Positions 1 to 6,546 are shown, numbered from the stretch's first letter. The stretch is 8,943 nucleotides of DNA from Lawsonibacter sp. (GCA_022798155.1 JAAWLY010000085.1:1-8943); one strand, 5' to 3'. Numbers and translations are program-made. Notes: generated by a model not told the origin, from the sequence alone.

Positions 1-684
1 GGAGGCGTCGGTGAAGTCGCCGCCGTTGGTCCAGGAGTAGTAGGCGAAGCAGGCCTGGCCCTCGTCGGTGGTCATATCCACGCCCCAGGGGTAGATGTTG
101 GCGTCATAGGCCTTGATGGCCTCGCAGGCGGCCCTCAGCTCAGCCCAGGTGGTGGGGACCTCGGTCACGCCGGCAGCCTGGAGGATGTCCTTGTTGTAGT
201 ACATGGCCCGGGCAGAAGCCAGGTCGGGGATGGCCCAGATGGTGCCGTCGATGTTGGACTGCTCCAGGAAGGCGGGGTAGAACTTGGCGTAGGTCTCGTC
301 GGAGACGAAGTCCTGGATGGGCCGGAGCAGGTCATCGCCCACATAGTCAGCAAAGATGTCGATGTTCAGGATGTCGGGGGCGTCGTCGTTGGAGACGCGG
401 GTGTTGACCACGGTGGCGATGTCGTTCCAGGAGATGACCTCCACGTTCAGGTCGATGTTGTCATGGCTGCCGTTAAACTCGGTCTGGAAGTTGGCCCACC
501 AGTCCTTGGTCTGTTTGCCATACTCAGCGGCAATGACCTTGATAGCGACCTTGTCGCCGGAGGGGGCGGGGGTGCCGGAACCGGAGCCGGCGTTGCCGCT
601 TCCGGCGTTGTTGTTTCCACCGCCGCAGGCGACAAGGGACAAAGCCATGGCTGTGGCAAGGAAAGCTGCAAGAACCTTTTTCAT
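1..684 (-). CDS. Sugar ABC transporter substrate-binding lipoprotein, 5' part (runs off left edge)
   Basis: The first 228 codons are present and the C-terminus lies outside the window. The protein opens with a lipoprotein signal: MKK, a hydrophobic stretch, then lipobox L-V-A-C with the lipidated cysteine at residue 20. A Gly/Asn/Ser/Pro linker (about residues 21-45) follows, then the N-terminal lobe of a periplasmic-type binding protein with family-typical runs such as NDDAPDILN and WAIPDLASARAMYYNKDIL. It would sit on the outer face of the membrane and deliver sugar to an ABC permease. Two in-frame ATGs exist, at 690 and 684; AGGAG lies only 1-2 nt before the first but about 7 nt before the second, so 684 is chosen. 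It lies downstream of the regulator gene and a terminator, so it probably has its own promoter. The substrate cannot be read from sequence; a HexNAc-containing sugar is inferred from the neighbours. Confidence 0.93.
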   Translation of the reverse strand, partial: MKKVLAAFLATAMALSLVACGGGNNNAGSGNAGSGSGTPAPSGDKVAIKVIAAEYGKQTKDWWANFQTEFNGSHDNIDLNVEVISWNDIATVVNTRVSNDDAPDILNIDIFADYVGDDLLRPIQDFVSDETYAKFYPAFLEQSNIDGTIWAIPDLASARAMYYNKDILQAAGVTEVPTTWAELRAACEAIKAYDANIYPWGVDMTTDEGQACFAYYSWTNGGDFTDAS

Positions 685-690
685 TTTCAT

Positions 691-816
691 TCTCCTTTTT
701 ATTGGTTTTGACCTTTGCGAAATATGGCGCATAGGGATATTTCACAAACGCGCCTTTATAAATTTAATTATACTTGTTCATTGTGTAAATTATAGAGCTA
801 AAAGTACAGAATATAG
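691..816 (-). promoter_or_regulatory. AT-rich leader/promoter region of the ABC binding-protein gene
   Basis: This AT-rich stretch lies between the terminator at 817-853 and the lipoprotein start. Read leftward it holds two TATAAT-like -10 candidates, TATAAT within the complement of about 770-800, but no good TTGACA-type -35, as is common for activator-dependent promoters. A 7-bp inverted repeat (GAAATAT at 719-725 and ATATTTC at 737-743, 11-nt spacer) lies between the promoter candidates and the start codon and could be an operator or a leader hairpin. The AraC-type regulator encoded just upstream is the obvious candidate activator. The exact promoter is not fixed by the sequence. Confidence 0.4.
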
Positions 817-853
817 AAAAATCGTACGAACAGTGAATGTTCGTACGATTTTT
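817..853 (-). terminator. Perfect 16-bp inverted repeat, bidirectional-type terminator
   Basis: The arms AAAAATCGTACGAACA (817-832) and TGTTCGTACGATTTTT (838-853) are perfectly complementary around a 5-nt loop (833-837). Read leftward, the hairpin begins 11 nt after the regulator's stop codon and ends in a run of five U. It should end transcription of the galE-to-regulator operon and insulate the ABC transporter gene. The 5' arm begins with five A, so it would also terminate a transcript coming from the other side. The CGTACG core is an alternative operator-like palindrome, but a terminator is the simpler reading. Confidence 0.85.
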
Positions 854-864
854 CTGCCGGACAT

Positions 865-1704
865 TTATCCCCGGTACTGCTTCCGGAATGCGCTGGGGGT
901 GGTGCCCGTCATGGTGCGGAAAACCTTAGAAAAATAGTTGTAGTCGCTGATGCCCACCGCCTCTGCCACGGCGGAGACAGGCAGGCTGCTCTGGGCCAGC
1001 AGGCGCTTGGCGGCGCCAATCCGCCGCTGGGCGATCAGGTAAGACAGGGTCTTTCCCCCGGACAGCTCCTTGGCCAGGGCGCACAGCTTGGTGCGCCCGA
1101 TATGCAGCTGCTTGGAAATGGAGGCCAGGGACAGCTTTTCCATGTAGTGCTGGTCCAGATACAGCTCCAGCTTTTGCAGGTCGGTCTGTTCGGTGGCCCG
1201 GATCATCCCCTTGAGCTGGATGTAGGCCGACAGGGCCTCCAGAGTGTCGGCATAGGCCTGCATCTCCTGATGGCTGTACTGGCGAAACTGGAAGAAGGCC
1301 TCCTTTAGTGCGTCGGGGCCGTCGGGCCACCAGTCCAGCTGGGCACGGGTGCGCTCCCATTGCTGCTCGATGGGGGAGTCGTCCAGATAGCACCCCATGG
1401 CCAGGTAGGCCAGGGGGGTTTTCTTATCGTACAGGGGCATGACCGCCTCGCAGATACCTACGTGGCAGCGGTAGAACTGAAAGCCGCTCTTGGCGGTATA
1501 ATGCCGGATCTTGTGCTGGTCGCAGGCGATGCAGCGCTCGTGGCCCTCGGGCAGGTCGTTGATGGCCCGGCAGAAGGGGGGGTGGCCCCGAAACAGGTTG
1601 ATGTCCCGGCCCTCCGGATCCAATATATTGGCGGGTACTCCGGTGAGTATTTTGAGATTGGCAATCAGCTTGCGCAGCTGCTCCTCGTCAAAAAGCGTGT
1701 TCAT
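865..1704 (-). CDS. AraC-family transcriptional regulator with N-terminal PocR sensory domain
   Basis: A 279-residue protein. Residues about 5-165 match the PocR ligand-binding domain: a TGVPANILDPEG-type opening, then Cys45, Cys58, Cys61, Cys80 and Cys85 in the spaced cysteine pattern of that family (PFCRAI...CIACD...YRCHVGICEAV). Residues about 178-279 form a two-helix-turn-helix AraC domain, with LSLASISKQLHIGRTKL and the classic second motif VAEAVGISDYNYFSKVFRTMTGTTP. PocR domains are known from regulators of propanediol/cobalamin genes and are thought to bind small ligands; here a sugar-related signal is inferred from position only. The start is ATG at 1704, with GGAGG 8 nt upstream; a GTG at 1713 overlaps the ribosome site and is rejected. 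It lies downstream of nahK and upstream of the ABC binding-protein gene and probably controls one or both. Confidence 0.93.
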   Translation of the reverse strand: MNTLFDEEQLRKLIANLKILTGVPANILDPEGRDINLFRGHPPFCRAINDLPEGHERCIACDQHKIRHYTAKSGFQFYRCHVGICEAVMPLYDKKTPLAYLAMGCYLDDSPIEQQWERTRAQLDWWPDGPDALKEAFFQFRQYSHQEMQAYADTLEALSAYIQLKGMIRATEQTDLQKLELYLDQHYMEKLSLASISKQLHIGRTKLCALAKELSGGKTLSYLIAQRRIGAAKRLLAQSSLPVSAVAEAVGISDYNYFSKVFRTMTGTTPSAFRKQYRG

Positions 1705-1731
1705 ACCAAACACCTCCCACGGAAAAGGTCT

Positions 1732-1760
1732 TCTCTCCGGCCCAGATTGGGCCGGAGAGA
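1732..1760 (-). terminator. 13-bp GC-rich hairpin between nahK and the regulator gene
   Basis: Arms TCTCTCCGGCCCA (1732-1744) and TGGGCCGGAGAGA (1748-1760) pair perfectly around a 3-nt loop. Read leftward it is followed by AGACCTTTTCC, a weak U tract, so it may act as a partial terminator, attenuator or mRNA 3'-end stabiliser after nahK. Only about 28 nt separate it from the regulator's start codon, with no visible promoter between, so the regulator probably relies on read-through. Confidence 0.6.
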
Positions 1761-1778
1761 CATGGGGGCGCCCCCATG
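1761..1778. repeat. Perfect 18-bp palindrome CATGGGGGCGCCCCCATG
   Basis: A fully self-complementary 18-mer directly abuts the 13-bp hairpin at 1732-1760 and begins 12 nt after the nahK stop. With no loop bases it would fold as a smaller hairpin in RNA or bind a dimeric protein as DNA. Together the two elements form a tandem palindrome cluster in the nahK 3' region, possibly a dispersed REP-like unit. Confidence 0.6.
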
Positions 1779-1790
1779 AGCGTATTTCAG

Positions 1791-2903
1791 TTACCTGCGG
1801 TATTGGTTTACAATGTCTTCCAGTTCCTTCCAGTGAGTCTCCATGTCGGCCACCAGCTTAAACTGGGTGCGGCAGCGATCCAGATTCTGTCCCTCACGGC
1901 TGATATGGAAGTACTCGTCCCCCACCAGATAGTCGGTGAGAAAGCGGATGCCGCACTCCAGGGTCATCAGCTTGGCCCCCCAGGGCAGATACTCGATCTC
2001 GGCGTTGGTGAGGGAACCGCCGGTGCCCTCCAGAAAGGCTGCGGTGTAGACGGCGAACAGGTCCAGGTCCAGATTGACCTTGGACAGGTCCGTCTCGTCC
2101 TCGGCGGAGTGGTTGGCCCCAAAGCGGATGGAGTCGCCAAAGTCGTAGAGCACCAGCCCGGGCATGACGGTGTCCAGGTCGATGATGCACATGCCCTCGC
2201 CGCTCTTTTCGTCCATGAGGACATTGTTCAGCTTGGTGTCGTTGTGGGTGACCCGCAGGGGGAGCTTCCCCGCCCGCATGGCGTCCAGGGCGGCGGAGCA
2301 GTCCGCTTCCCGGGCCAGAACGAAGCCGATCTCCGGCTGGCAGTCCTTGGTCCGGCCCAGCTTGTCCGCTTCCACGGCGGCCTTGAATTTGGCCAGCCGG
2401 TCCTCGGTGTCGTGGAAGTGGGGGATCGTCTCATACAGGGTGCCGGCGGGATAGTCCCGCAGCAGCTGCTGGAACCGGCCGAAGGCCCGTCCAGAGGCGG
2501 CGAAGAGCTCCGGAGTGTCCGCCGCCTGATGGCAGACGGTCCCTTCCACAAAGGGGTAGACCCGCCAGGCGCCCCCCAGGCTATCGGTGTAGTAGTCCGC
2601 GCCGTTTTTGGGGCGGATGACCTCCATGGCCTCCCGGCTCCGGTCACCGCCCCGCTCCAGGATCTGTTTGCCTAGATACTCGGTGATACCGATGATATTT
2701 TCCATCAGCTGGTCGGGATGCTTGAAGGCGGCGGCGCTCATACGCTGGAGGATAAACCGGCGGCAGCAGCGGTCCTCGGGCTGGGTGTGTACCACAAAGG
2801 TGTCGTTGATGTGCCCATGCCCGTAGCGGATGGCTCCCACCACGGGAGCGCCGAAGTCAAAAGCCTGCAGCACCTCTGGCAGGGTCTGTTCTGCCTGAAC
2901 CAT
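1791..2903 (-). CDS. nahK: N-acetylhexosamine 1-kinase-like phosphotransferase (NahK/LnpB type)
   Basis: A 370-residue protein of the aminoglycoside phosphotransferase/choline kinase fold, close in length to bifidobacterial NahK (about 360). The predicted reaction is ATP-dependent phosphorylation of GlcNAc/GalNAc at C1 in the cytoplasm. Visible motifs are the N-terminal YGHGHINDTFVV nucleotide loop (27-38), the catalytic-loop sequence VTHNDTKLNNVL (218-229) with presumed catalytic base Asp222 and metal ligand Asn227, and IIDLDTVMPG (240-249) carrying the metal-binding Asp of the DFG-equivalent. The start is ATG 2903 with GGAGGT 7 nt upstream; that ribosome site lies inside the end of the nucleotidyltransferase gene, whose stop is 3 nt before this ATG, so translation is probably coupled. 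Specificity (GlcNAc against GalNAc or another hexose) is inferred; related proteins of this family act on other sugars. Confidence 0.87.
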   Translation of the reverse strand: MVQAEQTLPEVLQAFDFGAPVVGAIRYGHGHINDTFVVHTQPEDRCCRRFILQRMSAAAFKHPDQLMENIIGITEYLGKQILERGGDRSREAMEVIRPKNGADYYTDSLGGAWRVYPFVEGTVCHQAADTPELFAASGRAFGRFQQLLRDYPAGTLYETIPHFHDTEDRLAKFKAAVEADKLGRTKDCQPEIGFVLAREADCSAALDAMRAGKLPLRVTHNDTKLNNVLMDEKSGEGMCIIDLDTVMPGLVLYDFGDSIRFGANHSAEDETDLSKVNLDLDLFAVYTAAFLEGTGGSLTNAEIEYLPWGAKLMTLECGIRFLTDYLVGDEYFHISREGQNLDRCRTQFKLVADMETHWKELEDIVNQYRR

Positions 2904-2906
2904 GGC

Positions 2907-3827
2907 TCACACCTCCCACAGCCGGTCGGGGTAGAGCCCGGCGGCCGTCTTGTCTGCGATGGCGGCCACCACGGTGGGCTTGTCCTCCCGGTAGGTGACG
3001 CCGTACCACTTGTCCTCGCTGCGCAGCACCTTTACCCGGGCCCTGCCCTCGTCGATGAGCTGGCTGACCACGGTGGGCAGGAAGTACTCCCCCTTCTCCG
3101 GGTTTTCCGCCAGGGCCTTGTCCAGGAAAGCGGGGAACCGGGCAAGAGCCTCGTCCAGAAAGCTGAGGGTAAAGCCCCACATGTTCATGGACACAATGGT
3201 GTTTTCGTCCAGCTCGGTCCAGGTGGCTCCGTCGTTCTCGGTGTAGCGGGGGGGCGGGCCCTTTTCGATCTTGGTGCGCTCTGTCACCTGGGTCAGGTAC
3301 TGCTCCTCCGTCTCCCCGCACACCCCCCGGGCCACGGTGCCGTTCTCGGTGACGGTATTTTTCAGCAGGTAGCCCACCATGACGTACTCATACACCGCGC
3401 CGTCGGGGTGGGTGGACAGGTAGTGGAAAATCTTCTGATAGGCCTCGGGGCCGTAGTAGTCGTCGGCGTTGATAACGGCGAATGGGCCGTCGATGAGCTT
3501 CCGGGCAGCCAGAACGGCGTGGGCGGTACCCCAGGGCTTTTTCCGGACGGCGGGGACCGAATACCCCTGGGGCAGGTCCTCCTTCAGCTGGTAGGCGTAC
3601 TTTACGTCCATCACCTTGGATACCCGGTCGCCGATGGCCGCCTTGAAGTCGGCCTCGATCTCTGGCTTGATGACGAAGATCACCGTCTCAAAGCCCGCCC
3701 GGCGGGCGTCGTAGATGGAGTAGTCGATAATCAGCTGGCCGTGACTTCCCACCGGGTCCAGCTGCTTCAGGCCGCCGTACCGGCTGCCCATGCCGGCGGC
3801 CATGATGACGAGAACGGGTTTGTTCAT
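2907..3827 (-). CDS. Sugar-1-phosphate nucleotidyltransferase (NTP_transferase family)
   Basis: A 306-residue GT-A-fold nucleotidyltransferase. The signature glycine-rich loop is AAGMGSRYGGLKQLDPVG (residues 10-27), with the likely phosphate-binding Arg16 and Lys21. It is followed by KPWGTAHAVLAAR (97-109, substrate/base contact) and the metal-binding VINADDYYG (118-126). The C-terminal region DKWYGVTYREDK resembles a widespread, mostly uncharacterised clostridial family. The predicted role is to convert the sugar-1-phosphate made by the adjacent kinase into a UDP-sugar, the step carried out by LnpC in bifidobacteria, although LnpC is a different, longer UDPGP-type enzyme. The start is ATG 3827, with AGGAGG 5-6 nt upstream. 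It sits between galE (50 nt upstream) and nahK (3-nt gap). The nucleotide and sugar used are inferred, not shown. Confidence 0.85.
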   Translation of the reverse strand: MNKPVLVIMAAGMGSRYGGLKQLDPVGSHGQLIIDYSIYDARRAGFETVIFVIKPEIEADFKAAIGDRVSKVMDVKYAYQLKEDLPQGYSVPAVRKKPWGTAHAVLAARKLIDGPFAVINADDYYGPEAYQKIFHYLSTHPDGAVYEYVMVGYLLKNTVTENGTVARGVCGETEEQYLTQVTERTKIEKGPPPRYTENDGATWTELDENTIVSMNMWGFTLSFLDEALARFPAFLDKALAENPEKGEYFLPTVVSQLIDEGRARVKVLRSEDKWYGVTYREDKPTVVAAIADKTAAGLYPDRLWEV

Positions 3828-3851
3828 GTTGTCCTCCTAAAATTTTATGTA

Positions 3852-3870
3852 GGGCGGATGATATCCGCCC
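3852..3870 (-). repeat. 8-bp GC-rich hairpin between galE and the nucleotidyltransferase gene
   Basis: GGGCGGAT (3852-3859) and ATCCGCCC (3863-3870) pair around a 3-nt loop. Read leftward the stem is followed by TACATAAAATTTT and then the AGGAGG of the next gene. There is no real U tract, so a processing or stability hairpin, a partial attenuator or a dispersed REP-like palindrome is likelier than a full terminator. Confidence 0.6.
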
Positions 3871-3877
3871 CTGGGGA

Positions 3878-4897
3878 TTACCCCTTATACCCGTTGGGAT
3901 TCTGGGACTGCCACTTCCAGGAGGAGGCGCACATCTCCTCAATGCCCAGCTGGGCCACCCAGCCCAGCTCCTCCTTGGCCTTGGCGGGGTCGGCGTAGCA
4001 GGAGGCGATATCGCCGGGGCGGCGGGGGTCGATCACATAGGGCAGGGTCTTGCCGCAGGCCTTCTCATAGGCGTGGAGCACGTCCAGCACAGAGTATCCG
4101 TTGCCGGTGCCCAGGTTGCACACAAACAGCCCGCAGTTGGCGGCCAGCTTTTTCAGTGCCGCCACATGGCCGCGGGCCAGGTCCACCACGTGGATATAGT
4201 CCCGCACGCCGGTGCCGTCGGGGGTGGGGTAGTCGTTGCCAAAGACGTGGACCTTCTCCAGCTGGCCCACCGCCACCTTGGCGATATAGGGCACCAGATT
4301 GTTGGGGATGCCGTTGGGGTCCTCGCCGATGAGGCCGGACTCGTGGGCGCCGATGGGGTTGAAGTAGCGCAGCAGGGCCACGTTCAGGGTGGGGTCGGCG
4401 GCGCAGATGTCCATGAGCATCTTCTCCTGGAAGAGCTTGGAGGTGCCGTAGGGGTTGGTGGTGCCTCCGGTGGGGAACTCCTCCCGGATGGGGACGGTGG
4501 CCGGGTCGCCGTACACCGTGGCGGAGGAGGAGAACACAAAGTTGTGTACCCCGTGGCGGCGCATGGCCTGGAGCAGGTAGAGGGTGCTGATCAGGTTGTT
4601 GGAGTAGTACTCCAGGGGCTTGGCCACGCTCTCGCCCACCGCCTTCAGCCCGGCAAAATGGATCACCGCGTCGATATCGGGATATTTGGCAAAGAGGGCC
4701 TCCACCTCGGCCTCATTGCACAGCTCCGCCTTGACGAAGGGGACCTCCTTGCCGGTGATCTTCGCCACCCGGCGCAGCGACTCCTCGCTGGAATTGTACA
4801 GGTTGTCGGCCACTACGATGTCGTAGCCCGCCTCGATGAGCTCCACGCAGGTGTGGCTGCCGATGTAGCCGGCGCCGCCGCATACCAAAACAGACAT
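3878..4897 (-). CDS. galE: UDP-glucose/UDP-HexNAc 4-epimerase
   Basis: A 339-residue short-chain dehydrogenase-type epimerase, collinear with E. coli GalE (338) with a +1 offset. NAD-binding GGAGYIGSHT is at 7-16, HFAGLKAVGES at 80-90, the catalytic Ser in FSSSATVYGD (Ser125) and the YxxxK pair Tyr150/Lys154. RYFNPIGAH and DGTGVRDYIHV are also conserved. It interconverts the C4 hydroxyl of UDP-hexoses. At the position of E. coli Tyr299, the gate that excludes N-acetyl sugars, it carries Cys300, as human GALE does, so UDP-GlcNAc/UDP-GalNAc turnover is plausible. The start is ATG 4897, with AAAGGAG 8 nt upstream. It is the first gene of the leftward operon and feeds the same UDP-sugar pool as the two genes after it. 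Confidence 0.96.
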   Translation of the reverse strand: MSVLVCGGAGYIGSHTCVELIEAGYDIVVADNLYNSSEESLRRVAKITGKEVPFVKAELCNEAEVEALFAKYPDIDAVIHFAGLKAVGESVAKPLEYYSNNLISTLYLLQAMRRHGVHNFVFSSSATVYGDPATVPIREEFPTGGTTNPYGTSKLFQEKMLMDICAADPTLNVALLRYFNPIGAHESGLIGEDPNGIPNNLVPYIAKVAVGQLEKVHVFGNDYPTPDGTGVRDYIHVVDLARGHVAALKKLAANCGLFVCNLGTGNGYSVLDVLHAYEKACGKTLPYVIDPRRPGDIASCYADPAKAKEELGWVAQLGIEEMCASSWKWQSQNPNGYKG

Positions 4898-4950
4898 AAA
4901 AACCGCTCCTTTATATGGATGAATTGTGCAGGTTCCTGTTGATACTTCTT

Positions 4951-4979
4951 ATTGTAGCGCTTCCTTATAGAAAAGGGAA
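4951..4979 (-). promoter_or_regulatory. galE: Probable promoter of the galE operon
   Basis: Read leftward, TTCCCT (complement of 4974-4979) is followed 17 bp later by TACAAT (complement of 4951-4956). The -10 is one base from consensus and the -35 is weak. A transcript starting a few bases further left would have a leader of roughly 45-50 nt before the galE ATG. The imperfect symmetry CTTCC...GGAAG around the spacer (4960-4980) could be an operator. Confidence 0.5.
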
Positions 4980-5084
4980 GAGACGATTTCACTAATAATC
5001 TTGAATATCGTTCGTTGTTTTGACTATTTTTATATTTGTTCCTCCGCCTTCCGGTGATTTTTTGACAGCGGCACGATTTATTCG

Positions 5085-5113
5085 TTGCTTTTTTGTGCAG
5101 TTTATATTATACT
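5085..5113 (+). promoter_or_regulatory. Probable promoter of the symporter-mutarotase pair
   Basis: TTGCTT (5085-5090) is followed after 17 bp by TATACT (5108-5113), with AT-rich surroundings. A nearby TTGACA at 5062-5067 has no matching -10 at the right distance. It is divergent from the galE promoter about 105 bp to the left. The leader to the symporter ATG would be about 45 nt. Confidence 0.45.
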
Positions 5114-5165
5114 CTCTTCCGTAGGGAGAAACGCCCGGCCCGTTTTGGGAAGATTAGGAGTAGCT

Positions 5166-6497
5166 ATGGACAACAAAAGACAACACCGGAACTTTTCCAG
5201 CGGCTGGGGGTTTGTGCTCTCAGCGGTGGGCTCCGCCGTGGGCATGGCCAATGTGTGGGGCTTTCCGTCCAAAATGGGCAGCAATGGCGGCGGGGCCTTT
5301 TTGCTGGCCTACCTCTTTTTTATCATGCTTTTCGGCACGGTGGGCCTGTCCGCCGAATACGCCGTGGGCCGCCGGGCCCACACCGGCACCCTGGGCTCCT
5401 ACCGCATGGCCTGGGCCAGCCGGAACAGCAAGCTGGGCGCCGCCGGCGGAGTCTTGGGCTGGCTCCCCCTGGCGGGCTCCATGTGCATCGCCCTGGGCTA
5501 TGCGGTGATTATCTCCTACGTGCTCAAGGCCTTCACCGCCTCGGTGGGCGGCTGGCTGATGACCGCCGACACCGACCTCTGGTTTGAAAGCTTCTCCCTC
5601 CACCCCTACTCGGTGGTCCCCTTCCATGTGATTGTGGTGGTGGGCACCTTGCTCACCCTGCTGCTGGGGGCCCGGAGCATTGAGCGGACCAACAAGGTGA
5701 TGATGCCCCTGTTTTTCCTCATCTTCCTGGTCCTGGCTGTCCGGGTGGCCTTTCTGCCCGGGGCGGCGGAGGGCTACAAATATATGTTCACCCCCCGGTG
5801 GGGCGACCTGCTTAACCCCATGGTGTGGATCTGGGCCATGGGTCAGGCCTTTTTCTCCCTGTCCATCACAGGCAGCGGCATGATCGTCTACGGGGCGTAC
5901 CTCTCCCCGGAGGAGGACGTAGTGGCCCTGGCCAAGCAGACCGCTCTCTTCGACACCATCGCCGCCCTGGTGGCCGCCCTGGTCATCATCCCCGCCTGCT
6001 TTGCCTACGGGCTGGACGTGGGGGCCGGGCCCTCCCTCCTCTTTGTCACTCTGCCCCGGATCTTGCAGGATATCCCCCTGGGCCGGCTGTTCGCCATCAT
6101 CCTGTACACCGCCATGGTGTTTGCCGGGGTCAGCTCTTTGCAAAATATGTTCGAGGCGGTGGGCGAGTCCCTCCTGCACCGTTTCCCGCGCCTGAATCGG
6201 AAGGCCATGCTGGCCATTTTGTGTGTGGTCTGCCTGGGAATCGGCGTGAATATGGAGCCTATTTTCAGGTGGGGGCCCTGGATGGACATCGTGTCCATCT
6301 ACATCATCCCCATCGGGGCCACCCTGGGGGCCCTGTCCTGGTTCTGGATCATGAAGAAGGACGAGCTGATGGACGAGATCAATCGTGGGGCAAAAAAGCC
6401 CTCGGGCCGGGTGTGGTACGGCGTGGGCCGGTACTTCTATGTGCCCTGCGCCATGGTGCTGTGCGCCGTGGCCCTGCTTTTGAAGGTAGCATTCTAA
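5166..6497 (+). CDS. Sodium-dependent symporter of the neurotransmitter:sodium symporter (NSS/SNF) family
   Basis: A 443-residue integral membrane protein with about 11 predicted membrane segments, the usual number for short bacterial NSS carriers. TM1 carries AVGSAVGMANVWGFPSKMGSNGGGAF (about 20-45, quoted here only as motif parts: GMAN-WGFP-NGGGAF), including the Asn equivalent to LeuT Asn27 (residue 29) at the Na1 site. TM6 has the broken-helix SGMIVYGAYL, and TM8 has AGVSS at the Na2 site. Members import amino acids or related amines with Na+; the substrate here is unknown. At the position of LeuT Arg30, an outer-gate residue, there is Gly32. The start is ATG 5166, with TTAGGAG 5 nt upstream; an upstream ATG at 5085 in the same frame lies inside the promoter and lacks a ribosome site. 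The mutarotase gene follows after 49 nt. Confidence 0.92.
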   Translation: MDNKRQHRNFSSGWGFVLSAVGSAVGMANVWGFPSKMGSNGGGAFLLAYLFFIMLFGTVGLSAEYAVGRRAHTGTLGSYRMAWASRNSKLGAAGGVLGWLPLAGSMCIALGYAVIISYVLKAFTASVGGWLMTADTDLWFESFSLHPYSVVPFHVIVVVGTLLTLLLGARSIERTNKVMMPLFFLIFLVLAVRVAFLPGAAEGYKYMFTPRWGDLLNPMVWIWAMGQAFFSLSITGSGMIVYGAYLSPEEDVVALAKQTALFDTIAALVAALVIIPACFAYGLDVGAGPSLLFVTLPRILQDIPLGRLFAIILYTAMVFAGVSSLQNMFEAVGESLLHRFPRLNRKAMLAILCVVCLGIGVNMEPIFRWGPWMDIVSIYIIPIGATLGALSWFWIMKKDELMDEINRGAKKPSGRVWYGVGRYFYVPCAMVLCAVALLLKVAF

Positions 6498-6527
6498 CGC
6501 ATAAGGGCCTTATGTGGATCATTTTTT
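6498..6527 (+). terminator. Short hairpin with U run between symporter and mutarotase genes (weak terminator/attenuator)
   Basis: CGCATAAG (6498-6505) pairs with CTTATGTG (6509-6516) around GGC, including one G-U pair, and starts directly after the symporter stop. A run of six T lies at 6522-6527 but 5 nt away from the stem, so termination is probably partial, lowering mutarotase expression relative to the symporter. The mutarotase ribosome site begins 6 nt later. Confidence 0.5.
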
Positions 6528-6546
6528 GAGATGGAGGTATCTTGTT

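Noticed and set aside
1776..2675. Rightward 299-codon open frame opposite nahK
   Set aside because: Complementary-strand shadow of a clear kinase gene; no ribosome site and no recognisable domain.
2718..3998. Long rightward open frame opposite the nucleotidyltransferase and nahK genes
   Set aside because: It is antisense to well-recognised genes; the product is low-complexity Gly/Val/His-rich with no family resemblance, a common artefact opposite GC-rich genes.
5220..6179. Leftward 319-codon open frame opposite the symporter
   Set aside because: Shadow of an obvious membrane transporter; the product is His/Gly/Gln-rich without domain features.
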